A DNA stretch of 64,000 nt from Candidatus Enterococcus ferrettii (GTDB lineage: Bacteria; Bacillota; Bacilli; Lactobacillales; Enterococcaceae): the NCBI RefSeq assembly GCF_017377655.1, contig NZ_JAFREL010000036.1:1-64000 (forward strand), given 5' to 3'. The notes under the pieces were generated by a model, which searched no databases, was not told where the DNA came from, and saw nothing but the letters and a program-made list of their open reading frames with translations. The translations under genes and the position numbers were made by a program. Position 1 is the first letter of the stretch; the number at the start of each line of letters is the position of its first letter. Shown here piece by piece: positions 44,005 through 52,899 of this stretch.

Positions 44005-45051
44005 ATGAAAAAAGGATTGGCACTATTAACGTTGAGTTTTTTGCTGGTGATTTTAGGCAGTTGCAGTGATCCGGATTCACTTGAACTAAAAAATGGCACG
44101 AGCATTTCGCCCGCAGTTTACACCGATTCCCAGCAAAAACAACAAATAAAAAAATATCCTAAACTATACCAAGCAGTTTATGAAAGCGAGAATCTTGATC
44201 AGCCCCGTACGTACATCATTCCTGGCTTAGATCAGACTAAAACTTTAGATATCAATCAACAGGTATCTACCAGTACGGATATGGATCCTCAAGGTGTGGC
44301 AGTGGCGGATCGGTACGTCTTTATCAGCGCTTACAGCCATGATCATCATCATTTTTCGGTAATCTACGTGATGGATCGACAAACGGGTGGTTACATCAAA
44401 ACTTTAGTTTTACCAGGGATGCCTCATGCAGGTGGAATTACTTATGATCCAAAAAGCGAAAATCTATGGGTAACCTCACAGGTTGAATTAGACCATTCGC
44501 AAATTTCAGCAATATCTCTTGAGCAGATTGAGAGCTATGATTTTGATGTGAGTCACCGTCCGGTTAAGTACGACCAGAATATTCAGTTTGAAGACTTTTC
44601 CGTTACTTCCTATATCACTTATTCTGACCAGAAACTTTATGTAGGAACTTTTAAGCTGAATCGCGAAGGTGAGGTTTCTATTTATCCATTGGACGAGAAG
44701 GGGAAGCTTAAGTCTAAGCGCAGAGTTGTCGACGATAATCGGGATTATTACACGATGCCTAGTGAGGCTCAAGGAATTACCTTTTATCAGAATGACTTTT
44801 TGATCTCAACATCCTTTGGTTCTAGTGATTCAGAAATCTTGCGGTACCGCAATTCAAAGCATTTAACTCAGGATCTGACCGATGATGAGTATAGAGGGGA
44901 AATTAGAATGCCTCCTTACTTGGAACAAATCACTGCTAACGATGATCAACTATATATTCTTTTTGAATCAGCCTCAACCTATTACGATTACACCTCGGTG
45001 CCCCGGGTGGATCGGGTATTGGTAGCGGACATAAAAACATTATTGAAGTAG
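44005..45051 (+). CDS. Predicted lipoprotein with beta-propeller-like repeats
   Basis: A 348-residue lipoprotein: a signal peptide (MKKGLALLTLSFLLVI) ends in a lipobox with L-G-S-C (Cys at about 20). The body has repeats of the type GVAVADRYVFISAYS and GGITYDPKSENLWVTS, as in six- or seven-bladed propellers. No family was recognised. A role in the cell surface is inferred. AGAGGA precedes ATG 44005; a farther ATG at 43984 is less good. A terminator follows directly. Confidence 0.7.
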   Translation: MKKGLALLTLSFLLVILGSCSDPDSLELKNGTSISPAVYTDSQQKQQIKKYPKLYQAVYESENLDQPRTYIIPGLDQTKTLDINQQVSTSTDMDPQGVAVADRYVFISAYSHDHHHFSVIYVMDRQTGGYIKTLVLPGMPHAGGITYDPKSENLWVTSQVELDHSQISAISLEQIESYDFDVSHRPVKYDQNIQFEDFSVTSYITYSDQKLYVGTFKLNREGEVSIYPLDEKGKLKSKRRVVDDNRDYYTMPSEAQGITFYQNDFLISTSFGSSDSEILRYRNSKHLTQDLTDDEYRGEIRMPPYLEQITANDDQLYILFESASTYYDYTSVPRVDRVLVADIKTLLK

Positions 45052-45076
45052 CTCTGCAGTTCAGCAGAGCTTTTTT
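45051..45076 (+). terminator. Terminator of the lipoprotein gene
   Basis: GCTCTGC/GCAGAGC stem with a 6-nt loop, then six T. Confidence 0.8.
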
Positions 45077-45087
45077 ATTGCAAATTG

Positions 45088-45104
45088 ACATACAGACTGT
45101 ATGT
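45088..45104. promoter_or_regulatory. TetR operator in front of the alkylation-repair gene
   Basis: ACATACAG and CTGTATGT form a perfect 8-bp inverted repeat around one A. It overlaps the end of TTGACA (45085-45090), so a bound repressor would cover the promoter of the two-gene unit. Confidence 0.7.
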
Positions 45105-45138
45105 ATGCTAAAGTCAAAGAAAAAATGGAGTGAGCAGG

Positions 45139-45867
45139 ATGAAGCACAAGGATCACTATAATGATGACTATGTTGGTGAACTGGCAGGAAAAATAGCGGA
45201 GGTTTCCCCAGATTTTGATGCGGCGAATTTTACCAAAGAAATACAGGAACAACTGGAAAACAAAGAACTTTTTGCTCGTTTTGATTTCATTGTAGATGCG
45301 ATGGATAAATATATGAGTCCTGATTATTTCGAAAATATTCAGATCTTTTATCAGCTGCTGGGCCCGGAATTGGAAAAATCAGAAGGTATGTTTAGCTTTG
45401 GCTGGTGGTTGTGGCCGATTGGTCGTTATGTCGAACGCAACGGTAATCAAGATTGGCAGGTATCATTGGCTTTTTTAAAGGAGCTAACCAAACGTTTTAC
45501 CGGAGAGTATGCAGTTCGTCCTTTACTGAAGGAGCATCCTAAGGAAGTCATGGACGAATTGATCCAGTGGACTTTAGATGATAATGTACATGTCAGAAGA
45601 CTAGCTTGCGAAGGGGTTCGTTTACGTTTGCCATGGTCAGAAAAACTATCGATGGCGCTGGACGAACACGAACGTTACTGCGAAATTTTGACTAATTTAA
45701 AGGATGATCCTGAAAAATTTGTGCAAAAAAGTGTTGGCAATAACCTAAATGATCTTTATAAAGACGCTCCCGACAAAGCAGATGCATTGATTGCCCAATG
45801 GCGGCAATCTCCTAGCACCAAAGCCCAAGATTGGATTATCAAGCATGGAACTAGAAATCAAAAATAG
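45139..45867 (+). CDS. HEAT-repeat DNA alkylation repair protein (AlkC/AlkD-like)
   Basis: A 242-residue all-helical protein with ALK/HEAT repeats. FSFGWWLWPIGRYVERNG (about 85-102) and the run VRRLACEGVRLRLPWSEKL, then KFVQKSVGNNLNDLYKDAP, match AlkC/AlkD. Such glycosylases remove alkylated purines. The start at 45139 follows GGAG by 8 nt; the GTG at 45130 is part of it. Followed 12 nt later by a TetR regulator. Confidence 0.82.
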   Translation: MKHKDHYNDDYVGELAGKIAEVSPDFDAANFTKEIQEQLENKELFARFDFIVDAMDKYMSPDYFENIQIFYQLLGPELEKSEGMFSFGWWLWPIGRYVERNGNQDWQVSLAFLKELTKRFTGEYAVRPLLKEHPKEVMDELIQWTLDDNVHVRRLACEGVRLRLPWSEKLSMALDEHERYCEILTNLKDDPEKFVQKSVGNNLNDLYKDAPDKADALIAQWRQSPSTKAQDWIIKHGTRNQK

Positions 45868-45879
45868 AAAGGAAATTCT

Positions 45880-46464
45880 ATGAGAAAAGAAGAGGCAGCT
45901 CGCAAAACAACAGCCTTGCTGACGCAAATCGCGCGTAGGCATTTTACTCAATATGGGTATCATAGTGTTTCATTGGAGAAAATCGCTGAAGAAGGTCAAG
46001 TAACTCGTGGTGCAGTTTATCATCATTTCAAAAATAAGCAGGGACTTTTTCTGGCTGTATTGGATCACGTACAGCAGGATGTCGCTGCACAAATCGAAAA
46101 AAATGCACGAACCAGTGACGACCCTTGGCAGCAACTAATTCTCGGGTGTATGGGTTTTATTAAAGGAGCCAATGCGCTGGAATGTCGACGAATTTTATTG
46201 GTGGATGCTCCTGCAGTGGTTGGCTGGGATGCCTGGCGCAAAGCGGATCAAGAAAACTCAATGAATTCTTTGCAACAGCACTTGATGGATCTAAAGGCAC
46301 AGAATTATTTAACCGATGAAGTAAATCCAGTATGGATCACCCATGCCCTTTCAGGGGCACTTAATGAGTTGGCCTTGAATTATCCAGCCGCAGTTAATGA
46401 TGAAAGTGATCAAATGATTGTCCAAACAGTTACTCGATTAGTTGCAGGTTTTAAAAAGATGTAA
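45880..46464 (+). CDS. TetR family transcriptional regulator
   Basis: A 194-residue repressor: helix-turn-helix in SVSLEKIAEEGQVTRGAVYHHFKNKQ, split about residues 29-54, and a C-terminal dimer domain. The upstream palindrome at 45088 is its likely operator; it may sense a toxic or alkylating compound. Confidence 0.87.
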   Translation: MRKEEAARKTTALLTQIARRHFTQYGYHSVSLEKIAEEGQVTRGAVYHHFKNKQGLFLAVLDHVQQDVAAQIEKNARTSDDPWQQLILGCMGFIKGANALECRRILLVDAPAVVGWDAWRKADQENSMNSLQQHLMDLKAQNYLTDEVNPVWITHALSGALNELALNYPAAVNDESDQMIVQTVTRLVAGFKKM

Positions 46465-46780
46465 GAAAGTAAGTTCAGATTATTCCTGATAAATGCCCCT
46501 GAGCAAGTAGGTGAAAATAACTGCTCAGAGGCATTCATAATGCATACTTTTTCTAAATCCCTCAAGCTAAAATGATAGATGCTACAGCCTCAGTGACCAG
46601 AAAGTTCATGGACACTTCAAATCGAATAGAGCTTTTTAGGAATATCGGCAGTTACTTCATCAATAATTGTCTTGACGAGATCCTCCTTTTGCAATAAAGG
46701 TTAAGCTATCCTAACTACAGCATAATAAGTTTTTTATAGAACCTCATCTTTTTAAGTAAAAGAGACGTCAGCTATAGTAG
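46465..46780. other. Intergenic stretch with a terminator and a gene remnant
   Basis: Contains a hairpin at 46492-46535 and, on the minus strand, a 23-codon in-frame tract (about 46617-46690, TTG start, ending KKLYSI and TGA) after AAAGGAGG-rich sequence. This may be the tail of a decayed gene; I cannot name it. Confidence 0.4.
46492..46535 (+). terminator. Hairpin after the TetR gene
   Basis: AATGCCCCTGAGCA pairs with TGCTCAGAGGCATT (one C-A mismatch) around a 16-nt loop. No T run follows, so it is weaker as a terminator. Confidence 0.5.
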
Positions 46781-47572
46781 TCATTCCTTCACAATTTCCG
46801 ACTCGCCATCCAGCTTTAAGAAAAGATAAACGAGCAACAAAATCGTTAGGGCATTCAACACGGGGCCTAGCCAAAAGGTATTATTCCAAGGTGAATTCCA
46901 AAGAAAATGTAAAATGATTGGAGCTAACAGCCACAGGTATGCACGTTGTCCTTTTACATGCTTGATTAAATAGAATAAACCTAATGTAAAAATGCCCGTA
47001 TAAACCCAATGAGAACTGACTGATCCAGAGACACGATTCAATGCTTCAGGAATTACTTCGCGCAGGGATTTTTCGGCGGCGTCCGAAATATAAGCAATAT
47101 CTTCAATCAGCTGAAAACCTAATCCTACTCCCATTCCAGTAAGCAAGGCTCCTTGCGGCTTTTCGATTTTCAATAAATAAAGAAAACAAAGGGCAAATAA
47201 ACCCTTGGAAAATTCTTCGACAAACGGTGCAGAAAGTGCATCTGACCACTGCTTCAATAGTGCTGAATGACCAAATAGTGCAGTCAAACCAGAGCCGACT
47301 GCCTCATTACCAAAAGTGGCGATCCAGCCGCTGGAAAATCCGCCAAAGAGAATAATAAAGGGAAACAAAATCATGGGTATCTCCCAGCGCTTCGCTGCCA
47401 TATGTAACAAATACAAGAGCGGTAGAACGTAAATAAGCAGCAGTAAAATGGCAGAAAAAACTTGCTGATAGTCATGGGTGGACAAACCCAAATCAGCCAT
47501 ATTGCCAAATTCATAGTCCAGACCCAAAAAAGCAATTACCAGTAAGAAAAACAGAACCAATGCTTTCTTCAT
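46781..47572 (-). CDS. PrsW-like intramembrane protease family protein
   Basis: A 263-residue membrane protein with about eight segments. The active-site-like motif is PFVEEFSKG (about 117-125) with LIEDIAY (about 156) and SHWVYTGIF (about 187), as in PrsW-type Glu/His metalloproteases. PrsW cleaves an anti-sigma factor in Bacillus. No anti-sigma gene is near. It has its own promoter region and is convergent with the TetR gene. Confidence 0.75.
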   Translation of the reverse strand: MKKALVLFFLLVIAFLGLDYEFGNMADLGLSTHDYQQVFSAILLLLIYVLPLLYLLHMAAKRWEIPMILFPFIILFGGFSSGWIATFGNEAVGSGLTALFGHSALLKQWSDALSAPFVEEFSKGLFALCFLYLLKIEKPQGALLTGMGVGLGFQLIEDIAYISDAAEKSLREVIPEALNRVSGSVSSHWVYTGIFTLGLFYLIKHVKGQRAYLWLLAPIILHFLWNSPWNNTFWLGPVLNALTILLLVYLFLKLDGESEIVKE

Positions 47573-48010
47573 AATAGTGACTCTAACCTTCCTTCTTCTT
47601 CAAAATTGTAGCATGACTGAAGCTAAATAGTGGATTGAGAAGGCTTGAACTGTGGCTCTTTTTTTAACTTTCTCAAATCAACTAAACTTCTCTGAAAAAG
47701 ATTGTTCAATTCAAATTTGATGAGTAGTTGTGGAAGGGAAATTACTGTGTGTTGAGGGAGTAAGCAACTATAACGGTAGCTGAAGAGTCTCGTTATTTTT
47801 TTGTTCTGAAATAGAGAACTCATCTGGTTAAACGTTGTTTAAAAACGAATAAACCAAGGACTATTTTATATGATAAAAATAGAATGACTTTTACAAAAAT
47901 CAGTAGAGAAACAAAGTATTTTTGAAACGATGTTCTAAGATGGACCCAACAGCATTTTTTGATACAAAGATAATGATACTATTTAAACAAAGTTAGGAGG
48001 AATTTAACAT
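47573..48010. other. Intergenic stretch
   Basis: About 440 nt of A/T-rich DNA between two divergent genes (the PrsW-like gene on the minus strand and the epimerase gene on the plus strand). It holds the ribosome site of the epimerase gene. No further gene, repeat or RNA was recognised. Confidence 0.5.
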
Positions 48011-48964
48011 ATGAAAATTGTTGTTATAGGTGGAGCTGGACATATCGGTACGTACCTCACACCCAGATTAGCCAAAGCAGGACATGAAGTTATATCTATC
48101 AGTCGTGGTATCAATAAGCCATATATTGAAGACCCCGCATGGGAGAAAGTGAAACAAGTGAAATTAGATAGAAGTAAGACTGAGGATTTCTCTCAAAAAA
48201 TTGCAAATTTGAATGCTGATGTGGTTGTTGATTTAATAAACTTTACGCTGAAAGATGTAAAAAGCATGGTTGAAGCATTAAGAGAAACAAACCTTTCCCA
48301 CTACTTATATTGTTCGTCTATTTGGGCACATGGTAGAGCTGAGCTTGTTCCAGCGGATCCCAACGGTGTGAAACATCCATTAGATGAATATGGTTGCCAA
48401 AAATACAAAAGCGAACAGTATTTGAAAAAAGAGTTTCGCACCACAGGCTTCCCTGCCACTGTAATTATGCCAGGACAAATTTCAGGACCAGGCTGGACTT
48501 TTATCAATCCGCTAGGAAATGAAGATAGTAAGGTGTTTCAAACAATTGCTGAAGGTGGGAAAATCTATCTTCCAAATTTCGGAATGGAAACATTGCATCA
48601 TGTACATGCATCAGACGTGGCACAGATGTTTGTAGATGCAGTTAATCATAGGAACCAGGCAGTGGGTGAGAGTTTTCACGCCGTAGCAGAAGAATCACTG
48701 ACTTTATACGGATATGCAACCTTGATGTACCAGTTCTTTAATCGTGATCCCAAAATCGAATTTTTGTCCTGGGAAAAATGGTGTGAGTATATAGATGATG
48801 AGTATCATATTGATAAAACATATTACCATATTGCACGCAGCGGTCACTATAGCATTAAAAATGCTAAGAACCTGATTGGCTATTCGCCAAAATATAAAAC
48901 AAGTGATGTGGTGGAGGACAGTTTAAAGAGTTACATTGAAAGAGGGATCATTTCAGTTCCCTAA
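48011..48964 (+). CDS. NAD-dependent epimerase/dehydratase (SDR) family protein
   Basis: A 317-residue extended SDR. GGAGHIGTYL (residues 7-16) binds NAD(P); DEYGCQKYKSEQYL holds the Y-x-x-x-K catalytic pair (about 134-148). Related enzymes act on nucleotide sugars or free sugars. AGGAGG precedes the ATG. It stands next to a carbohydrate-uptake locus that may define its substrate. Confidence 0.82.
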   Translation: MKIVVIGGAGHIGTYLTPRLAKAGHEVISISRGINKPYIEDPAWEKVKQVKLDRSKTEDFSQKIANLNADVVVDLINFTLKDVKSMVEALRETNLSHYLYCSSIWAHGRAELVPADPNGVKHPLDEYGCQKYKSEQYLKKEFRTTGFPATVIMPGQISGPGWTFINPLGNEDSKVFQTIAEGGKIYLPNFGMETLHHVHASDVAQMFVDAVNHRNQAVGESFHAVAEESLTLYGYATLMYQFFNRDPKIEFLSWEKWCEYIDDEYHIDKTYYHIARSGHYSIKNAKNLIGYSPKYKTSDVVEDSLKSYIERGIISVP

Positions 48965-48987
48965 TAAAGTATTGGAAGAAATGATTT

Positions 48988-49021
48988 AAGACGTAATGAC
49001 AACCGATCATTACGTCTTTTT
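48988..49021 (+). terminator. Terminator of the epimerase gene
   Basis: A 12-bp stem, AAGACGTAATGA and its complement, 7-nt loop, ending in TTT. Confidence 0.75.
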
Positions 49022-49032
49022 GAGGTAAACTT

Positions 49033-49926
49033 TTAATCAAAACTAAACTCAGCCTGATCATCTACTATTTGATTTTGAATTTGTCTATGTTCTGTTCTAC
49101 GGGCTAAACCAATTTTATAATCATAGTTTTCTTGGTAATGAATTGTAAAAAAGTTTGAATAGAGAATATCCAAAATTAACGAAATCGATTCTAGTGAAGA
49201 AAAACCACCAATTTTTGAGTAGGAAGTTTCCCGAGTGGAGATCCGGAGAATCACGTCAGCCAAGCTTGATAGGCTATTTTCTCCAATGCTTGTAATAGCA
49301 ATAATAGGTACTTTGTTCTCACGTAATATTTTGCATGTATCTAAAAGCTCTCCAGTTTCTCCTGAATAGGATAGGCAAACTGCACATTCATCAGAAGTCA
49401 TCATTGTCGCTTCTTGGTACAAGGCATTGGAGACCATTACTATTTCCGCCCGTTTATTTATATGTTTCAGTTTATGAACAAACTCTTCTCCAAGAAATAA
49501 GGTATTGTATAGTCCGAAAACTTTGACATTATTCGCATCCTCGAGAATTCTTACTGCTTTTCGCAAGGTGTCATGCTTTAAAAGTGAAAGGGTATCATTA
49601 GCGCTTTCAATTTTTAATTGCGTTATTTTCGCAGCAATAGTCATAGGTGAATCCTTTGAACTGAAGGGCTTGTTTGCATCAAGGTTGCTAAAACTGGACT
49701 GTAAATAATGAACCTCTTCTAAAAAGGCTTGTTTGAAATCATTCCACCCATTGAAATTCAATTTCTTTGCTATTCGAATTAAAACAGAAGGAGAGGTATA
49801 AGTTTCCCCAGCAATTGATTTAGTGGAATAGGGTTCTATTTGTTCTTGTTTATCTAAAATAAAATCAACGACAATTCGTTCATTTGGGGAAAATCGTCTC
49901 TGCTTCATTTTTTCTTGTAAAAGCAA
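49033..49926 (-). CDS. RpiR/MurR family transcriptional regulator
   Basis: A 297-residue regulator: N-terminal helix-turn-helix (about 10-75, FNGWNDFKQ) and a C-terminal SIS sugar-phosphate domain (SNALYQEA; AVCLSYSGETGE). I choose TTG 49926, with AGGAGG 8 nt before it; the in-frame GTG at 49935 overlaps the ribosome site. It is divergent from the PTS operon and probably controls it or the epimerase gene. Confidence 0.83.
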   Translation of the reverse strand: MLLQEKMKQRRFSPNERIVVDFILDKQEQIEPYSTKSIAGETYTSPSVLIRIAKKLNFNGWNDFKQAFLEEVHYLQSSFSNLDANKPFSSKDSPMTIAAKITQLKIESANDTLSLLKHDTLRKAVRILEDANNVKVFGLYNTLFLGEEFVHKLKHINKRAEIVMVSNALYQEATMMTSDECAVCLSYSGETGELLDTCKILRENKVPIIAITSIGENSLSSLADVILRISTRETSYSKIGGFSSLESISLILDILYSNFFTIHYQENYDYKIGLARRTEHRQIQNQIVDDQAEFSFD

Positions 49927-49989
49927 TACTAACACCTCCTATTGTTTATTTTAGTAAGAGAAACCTTAGAGTGCAAGAACCAATTCAGC

Positions 49990-50033
49990 AGTGTCCCAAA
50001 AGATTAGGTAGTGTCGACAGCCTCGGGGACACT
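49990..50033 (+). promoter_or_regulatory. Putative enhancer (UAS) for the sigma-54 activator
   Basis: AGTGTCCC (49990-49997) and GGGACACT (50026-50033) form an inverted repeat, with another AGTGTC at 50010. It lies 50-95 bp upstream of the -24/-12 promoter, a typical distance for activator binding. Protein binding is inferred. Confidence 0.5.
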
Positions 50034-50083
50034 ATTTTTAGCTGTTAACCATTGCTATTAAAGGAAATACGATTAGTTTAATA

Positions 50084-50100
50084 TTGGCACGTTACTTGCT
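50084..50100 (+). promoter_or_regulatory. Sigma-54 promoter of the mannose-family PTS operon
   Basis: The sequence TTGGCACGTTACTTGCT matches the -24/-12 consensus TGGCAC-N5-TTGCW exactly, with GG and GC 10 bp apart. The start site should be near 50111. The activator gene with GAFTGA lies about 2.8 kb downstream. Confidence 0.85.
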
Positions 50101-50128
50101 TAATAGTAAAGTGAAGAGAGGTGAAGAA

Positions 50129-50536
50129 ATGTATCATATAGTGATCTCATCCCATGGAAGTTTATCAGATGGCTTTCTTGACACATTAAGATACTTTACA
50201 AAGGATCTTGAGCAGGTTCATTCCATAGCACTTAGAGATAAAAGTGTCTATGACTATCAGCAAGAAGTGCACGAGCTGATAGAAAAGCTGGAAGGCGATG
50301 TTCTGGTAATGGTAGACTTATTTCAAGGAACACCATTCAAAACATTCTATCTGGAGCTTCAAAAAAAAGAGGAAGCAATCATCTTGTCAAATGTCGGCTT
50401 TCCACAAGTACTAAATGCCGTACTTATGCAACAGTCGAAATTGAGTGAGATATTACCGATGATTGAAGAATGCGGGGATTTAACTGTTACTAAGTGCGGA
50501 GAAATTGTAAATGTTGCCACAGAAGAGGATGAATAG
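50129..50536 (+). CDS. PTS mannose-family EIIA component
   Basis: A 135-residue EIIA of the mannose-fructose-sorbose family. The phosphorylation site is His9 in IVISSHGSLSDG; VMVDLFQGTPFKTFYLEL follows. GAGAGGTGAAGAA precedes ATG 50129; an upstream in-frame ATG at 50084 is inside the sigma-54 promoter. First gene of EIIA-EIIC-EIID-EIIB. Confidence 0.9.
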   Translation: MYHIVISSHGSLSDGFLDTLRYFTKDLEQVHSIALRDKSVYDYQQEVHELIEKLEGDVLVMVDLFQGTPFKTFYLELQKKEEAIILSNVGFPQVLNAVLMQQSKLSEILPMIEECGDLTVTKCGEIVNVATEEDE

Positions 50537-50548
50537 GGGAGGAAAAAA

Positions 50549-51346
50549 ATGGAACCGAATGTATTGCAAATAGCATTTGTTATCTTTTTTGGTTTTTTTA
50601 TTAATTTGGATCGTTACGGGCTGCACTTTAATTTATGGCAGCCAGTAGTTGGTGGAACGATTGTTGGGTTGATTTTAGGGGACATGCAAACAGGGATGTT
50701 TATCGGTGCTAGTTTACAGCTGATGACTTTAGGTGTGAGCCAATTTGGCGGGGCCTCTGTACCTGATTATGCAACTGCTGCAGTAGTAGGAACATTTATT
50801 GCTATTACGACTGGGCAAAGTCGTGAATTGGGTGTTACCTTGGGGATTCCTGTTGCGTTATTAATGGTTCAATTAGATGTTTTAAAAATGACCATCAATA
50901 TCTTCTTTCAACATGAAGCTGAAAAAGCGGTACAAAATGGCGATTATAAAAAAATCGGTATTAGTCATTGGATTGCCACAGTCTTGACTATGTGTTCTAC
51001 AGGTGTACCAATTTTACTATGTGTATTGATGGGACCTACACTCGTTGATTTTATTGTAAATCGGACGCCTGAATGGCTAATTGGGGGATTAACTGTTGCA
51101 GGAGGACTACTGCCAGTAATGGGTTTAGGGATCTTACTGCGCTATTTGCCAACCAGAGACTACCTTACCCCTTTGATTGTTGGCTTTGTACTAGTTGCTT
51201 ACTTTGAAATACCTATTATGGGGGTAGCTTTATTAGGTGGAGCTTGGGCGCTCCATGTATTGAAGACATATAATAAAAACAATGGAGAAACTGTTGGTGC
51301 AACCACCACAACGTCATACGAAGGAGTGTTCGATGAAAATGAGTAA
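50549..51346 (+). CDS. PTS mannose-family EIIC component
   Basis: A 265-residue membrane permease with about nine segments and the family tract PVVGGTIVGLILGDMQTGMFIGASLQLM. Substrate specificity lies here and in EIID. Its end overlaps EIID by 14 nt. Confidence 0.9.
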   Translation: MEPNVLQIAFVIFFGFFINLDRYGLHFNLWQPVVGGTIVGLILGDMQTGMFIGASLQLMTLGVSQFGGASVPDYATAAVVGTFIAITTGQSRELGVTLGIPVALLMVQLDVLKMTINIFFQHEAEKAVQNGDYKKIGISHWIATVLTMCSTGVPILLCVLMGPTLVDFIVNRTPEWLIGGLTVAGGLLPVMGLGILLRYLPTRDYLTPLIVGFVLVAYFEIPIMGVALLGGAWALHVLKTYNKNNGETVGATTTTSYEGVFDENE

Positions 51347-52145
51347 TACGGAAAATAAAACATTTACCAAAGCTAGAACCAAATCTTTAGTTCGCTGGAT
51401 GTTTACCAGCTGTAATTCATTAAATTATGAAAAGCAATTATCCCTTGCCTATGCTTACTCAATGCTGCCGGTTCTGCAAGAAGTATACAAAGACAAGCCC
51501 GAAGATTTGAAAAAATCAATGACGGCACACTTGCAGTTCTTCAACTGCACCCCTTGGGTATGTCCGTATATTCTGGGCTTGAATGTTGGAATTGAAGAAA
51601 ATGAAGGAGCCAAATCATTAGAAACAGTGACTTCTTTGAAAACAGCGTTAATGGGACCTCTATCGGCACTGGGAGACACGGTGATGATTACAATTCCTTG
51701 GACAATTTTTGGAGCGATTGCTTCATACATGGCTTTAGAGGGCAATGTTTTTGGAATTATTCTATGGCTGATCGTCAGCTTAGTTTTGCTAGGTCTGAGC
51801 TTTCCATTTTTCAAAGCTGGATTAATTTCAGGGATGTCCTTGATTGATTCACTTAATGAAAAAATGGCCAGCATTACAGCTGCTGTTTCTACGATTGGGT
51901 TGATGGTTGTAGGAGCATTAATACCTTCAGTCGTCAAAGCGAATGTTGCTTTTCAATATAAAATGGGCGATGTTACGCTGAAAATACAGGATCTTTTGGA
52001 TCAGATTATGCCGAATTTGGTTCCTGCTTTGCTGGCTGTTTTTGTCTACTATTTATTAGGAAAAAATAAAATGACTCCAGTCAAGGTAATTGGAATTCTA
52101 TTAGTATTTTCTATCCTTTGTTATGTATTAGGTATTTTAAAATAG
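51333..52145 (+). CDS. PTS mannose-family EIID component
   Basis: A 270-residue EIID: MFTSCNSLNYEKQLSLAYAY (about 21-40) and GPLSALGDTVMITIPWTIFGAI (about 104-125). AAGGAG lies before ATG 51333; the longer frame from 51282 lies within EIIC. Forms the transport complex with EIIC. Confidence 0.9.
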   Translation: MKMSNTENKTFTKARTKSLVRWMFTSCNSLNYEKQLSLAYAYSMLPVLQEVYKDKPEDLKKSMTAHLQFFNCTPWVCPYILGLNVGIEENEGAKSLETVTSLKTALMGPLSALGDTVMITIPWTIFGAIASYMALEGNVFGIILWLIVSLVLLGLSFPFFKAGLISGMSLIDSLNEKMASITAAVSTIGLMVVGALIPSVVKANVAFQYKMGDVTLKIQDLLDQIMPNLVPALLAVFVYYLLGKNKMTPVKVIGILLVFSILCYVLGILK

Positions 52146-52157
52146 GAGGGTAAAGGA

Positions 52158-52637
52158 ATGAAAGGGATTAAACATATTCGTATTGATGATCGATTGATCC
52201 ATGGACAGGTCGCGGGACTGTGGACAAATAATTTGAAAGCAAATCGAATCATGGTCATCAACGATCCGATTGCAGCCGACGAGGTTCAGAAGAACTTATT
52301 GAGAATGGTTGCACCGCCAACGGTAAGAACCTCAATCATTGCTAGAGATACTGCAGTAGCAAATATTTTAAATGGAAAATACCACGGACAAAATGTTTTC
52401 ATAGTGGTAAAGTCGCCAGAGGATGTTCTCTATTTGTTAAACAACGGATTAGACATTAAAGAAGTAAATTTGGGTAATATTTCTTCAAGAGAAAATACTG
52501 AAAAGATTAAAGCAGGAATTAATGTTACTGCCTCGGAACGCGCAGCACTTAAAGAGCTTTTAGCAAAAGGAGTCAGAATCACTACTATTCGTACACCTTC
52601 TGACCCAGTAGTAGAATTGACCGTCAGCGAATTATAG
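52158..52637 (+). CDS. PTS mannose-family EIIB component
   Basis: A 159-residue EIIB with the phosphorylated His in IDDRLIHGQVAGLW (His15). It passes phosphate from EIIA to the incoming sugar. Order EIIA-EIIC-EIID-EIIB is less common than EIIAB-C-D. A hairpin follows. Confidence 0.9.
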   Translation: MKGIKHIRIDDRLIHGQVAGLWTNNLKANRIMVINDPIAADEVQKNLLRMVAPPTVRTSIIARDTAVANILNGKYHGQNVFIVVKSPEDVLYLLNNGLDIKEVNLGNISSRENTEKIKAGINVTASERAALKELLAKGVRITTIRTPSDPVVELTVSEL

Positions 52638-52643
52638 GAAGAG

Positions 52644-52706
52644 AGGAGATGGAAGGTTGTTTCTCATTGATCAACTCGATCAATAGAAAATCGTTCGTCT
52701 CCTTTT
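52644..52706 (+). terminator. Hairpin after EIIB
   Basis: AGGAGA/TCTCCT outer arms and ATTGATC/GATCAAT inner arms, then TTTT. It ends the PTS transcript. Confidence 0.55.
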
Positions 52707-52899
52707 GACTTTTTGCAGACTACTTGGATAAAAACTCTTGAAATTCAGGAAAAGCCTTTATCGAGAAAAATTTTCAAAATCAGAATAAAGCAGATCAAAA
52801 AGATTTTTTTAAAGCAGACACTGAGATAACTAAAAAACTATTTAACTATAATATAAAAGCCTTTATGATAGAAATAACTATCCTTATTGGAGGTCAGTT

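Noticed and set aside
49025..49030. Distal GTAAAC site with array-like context (also 58634)
   Set aside because: At this base composition about 40 copies of the hexamer are expected by chance over 64 kb, so isolated copies carry no weight.
51455..51937. 160-residue minus-strand frame opposite EIID
   Set aside because: Shadow of a certain gene; no own start signals.
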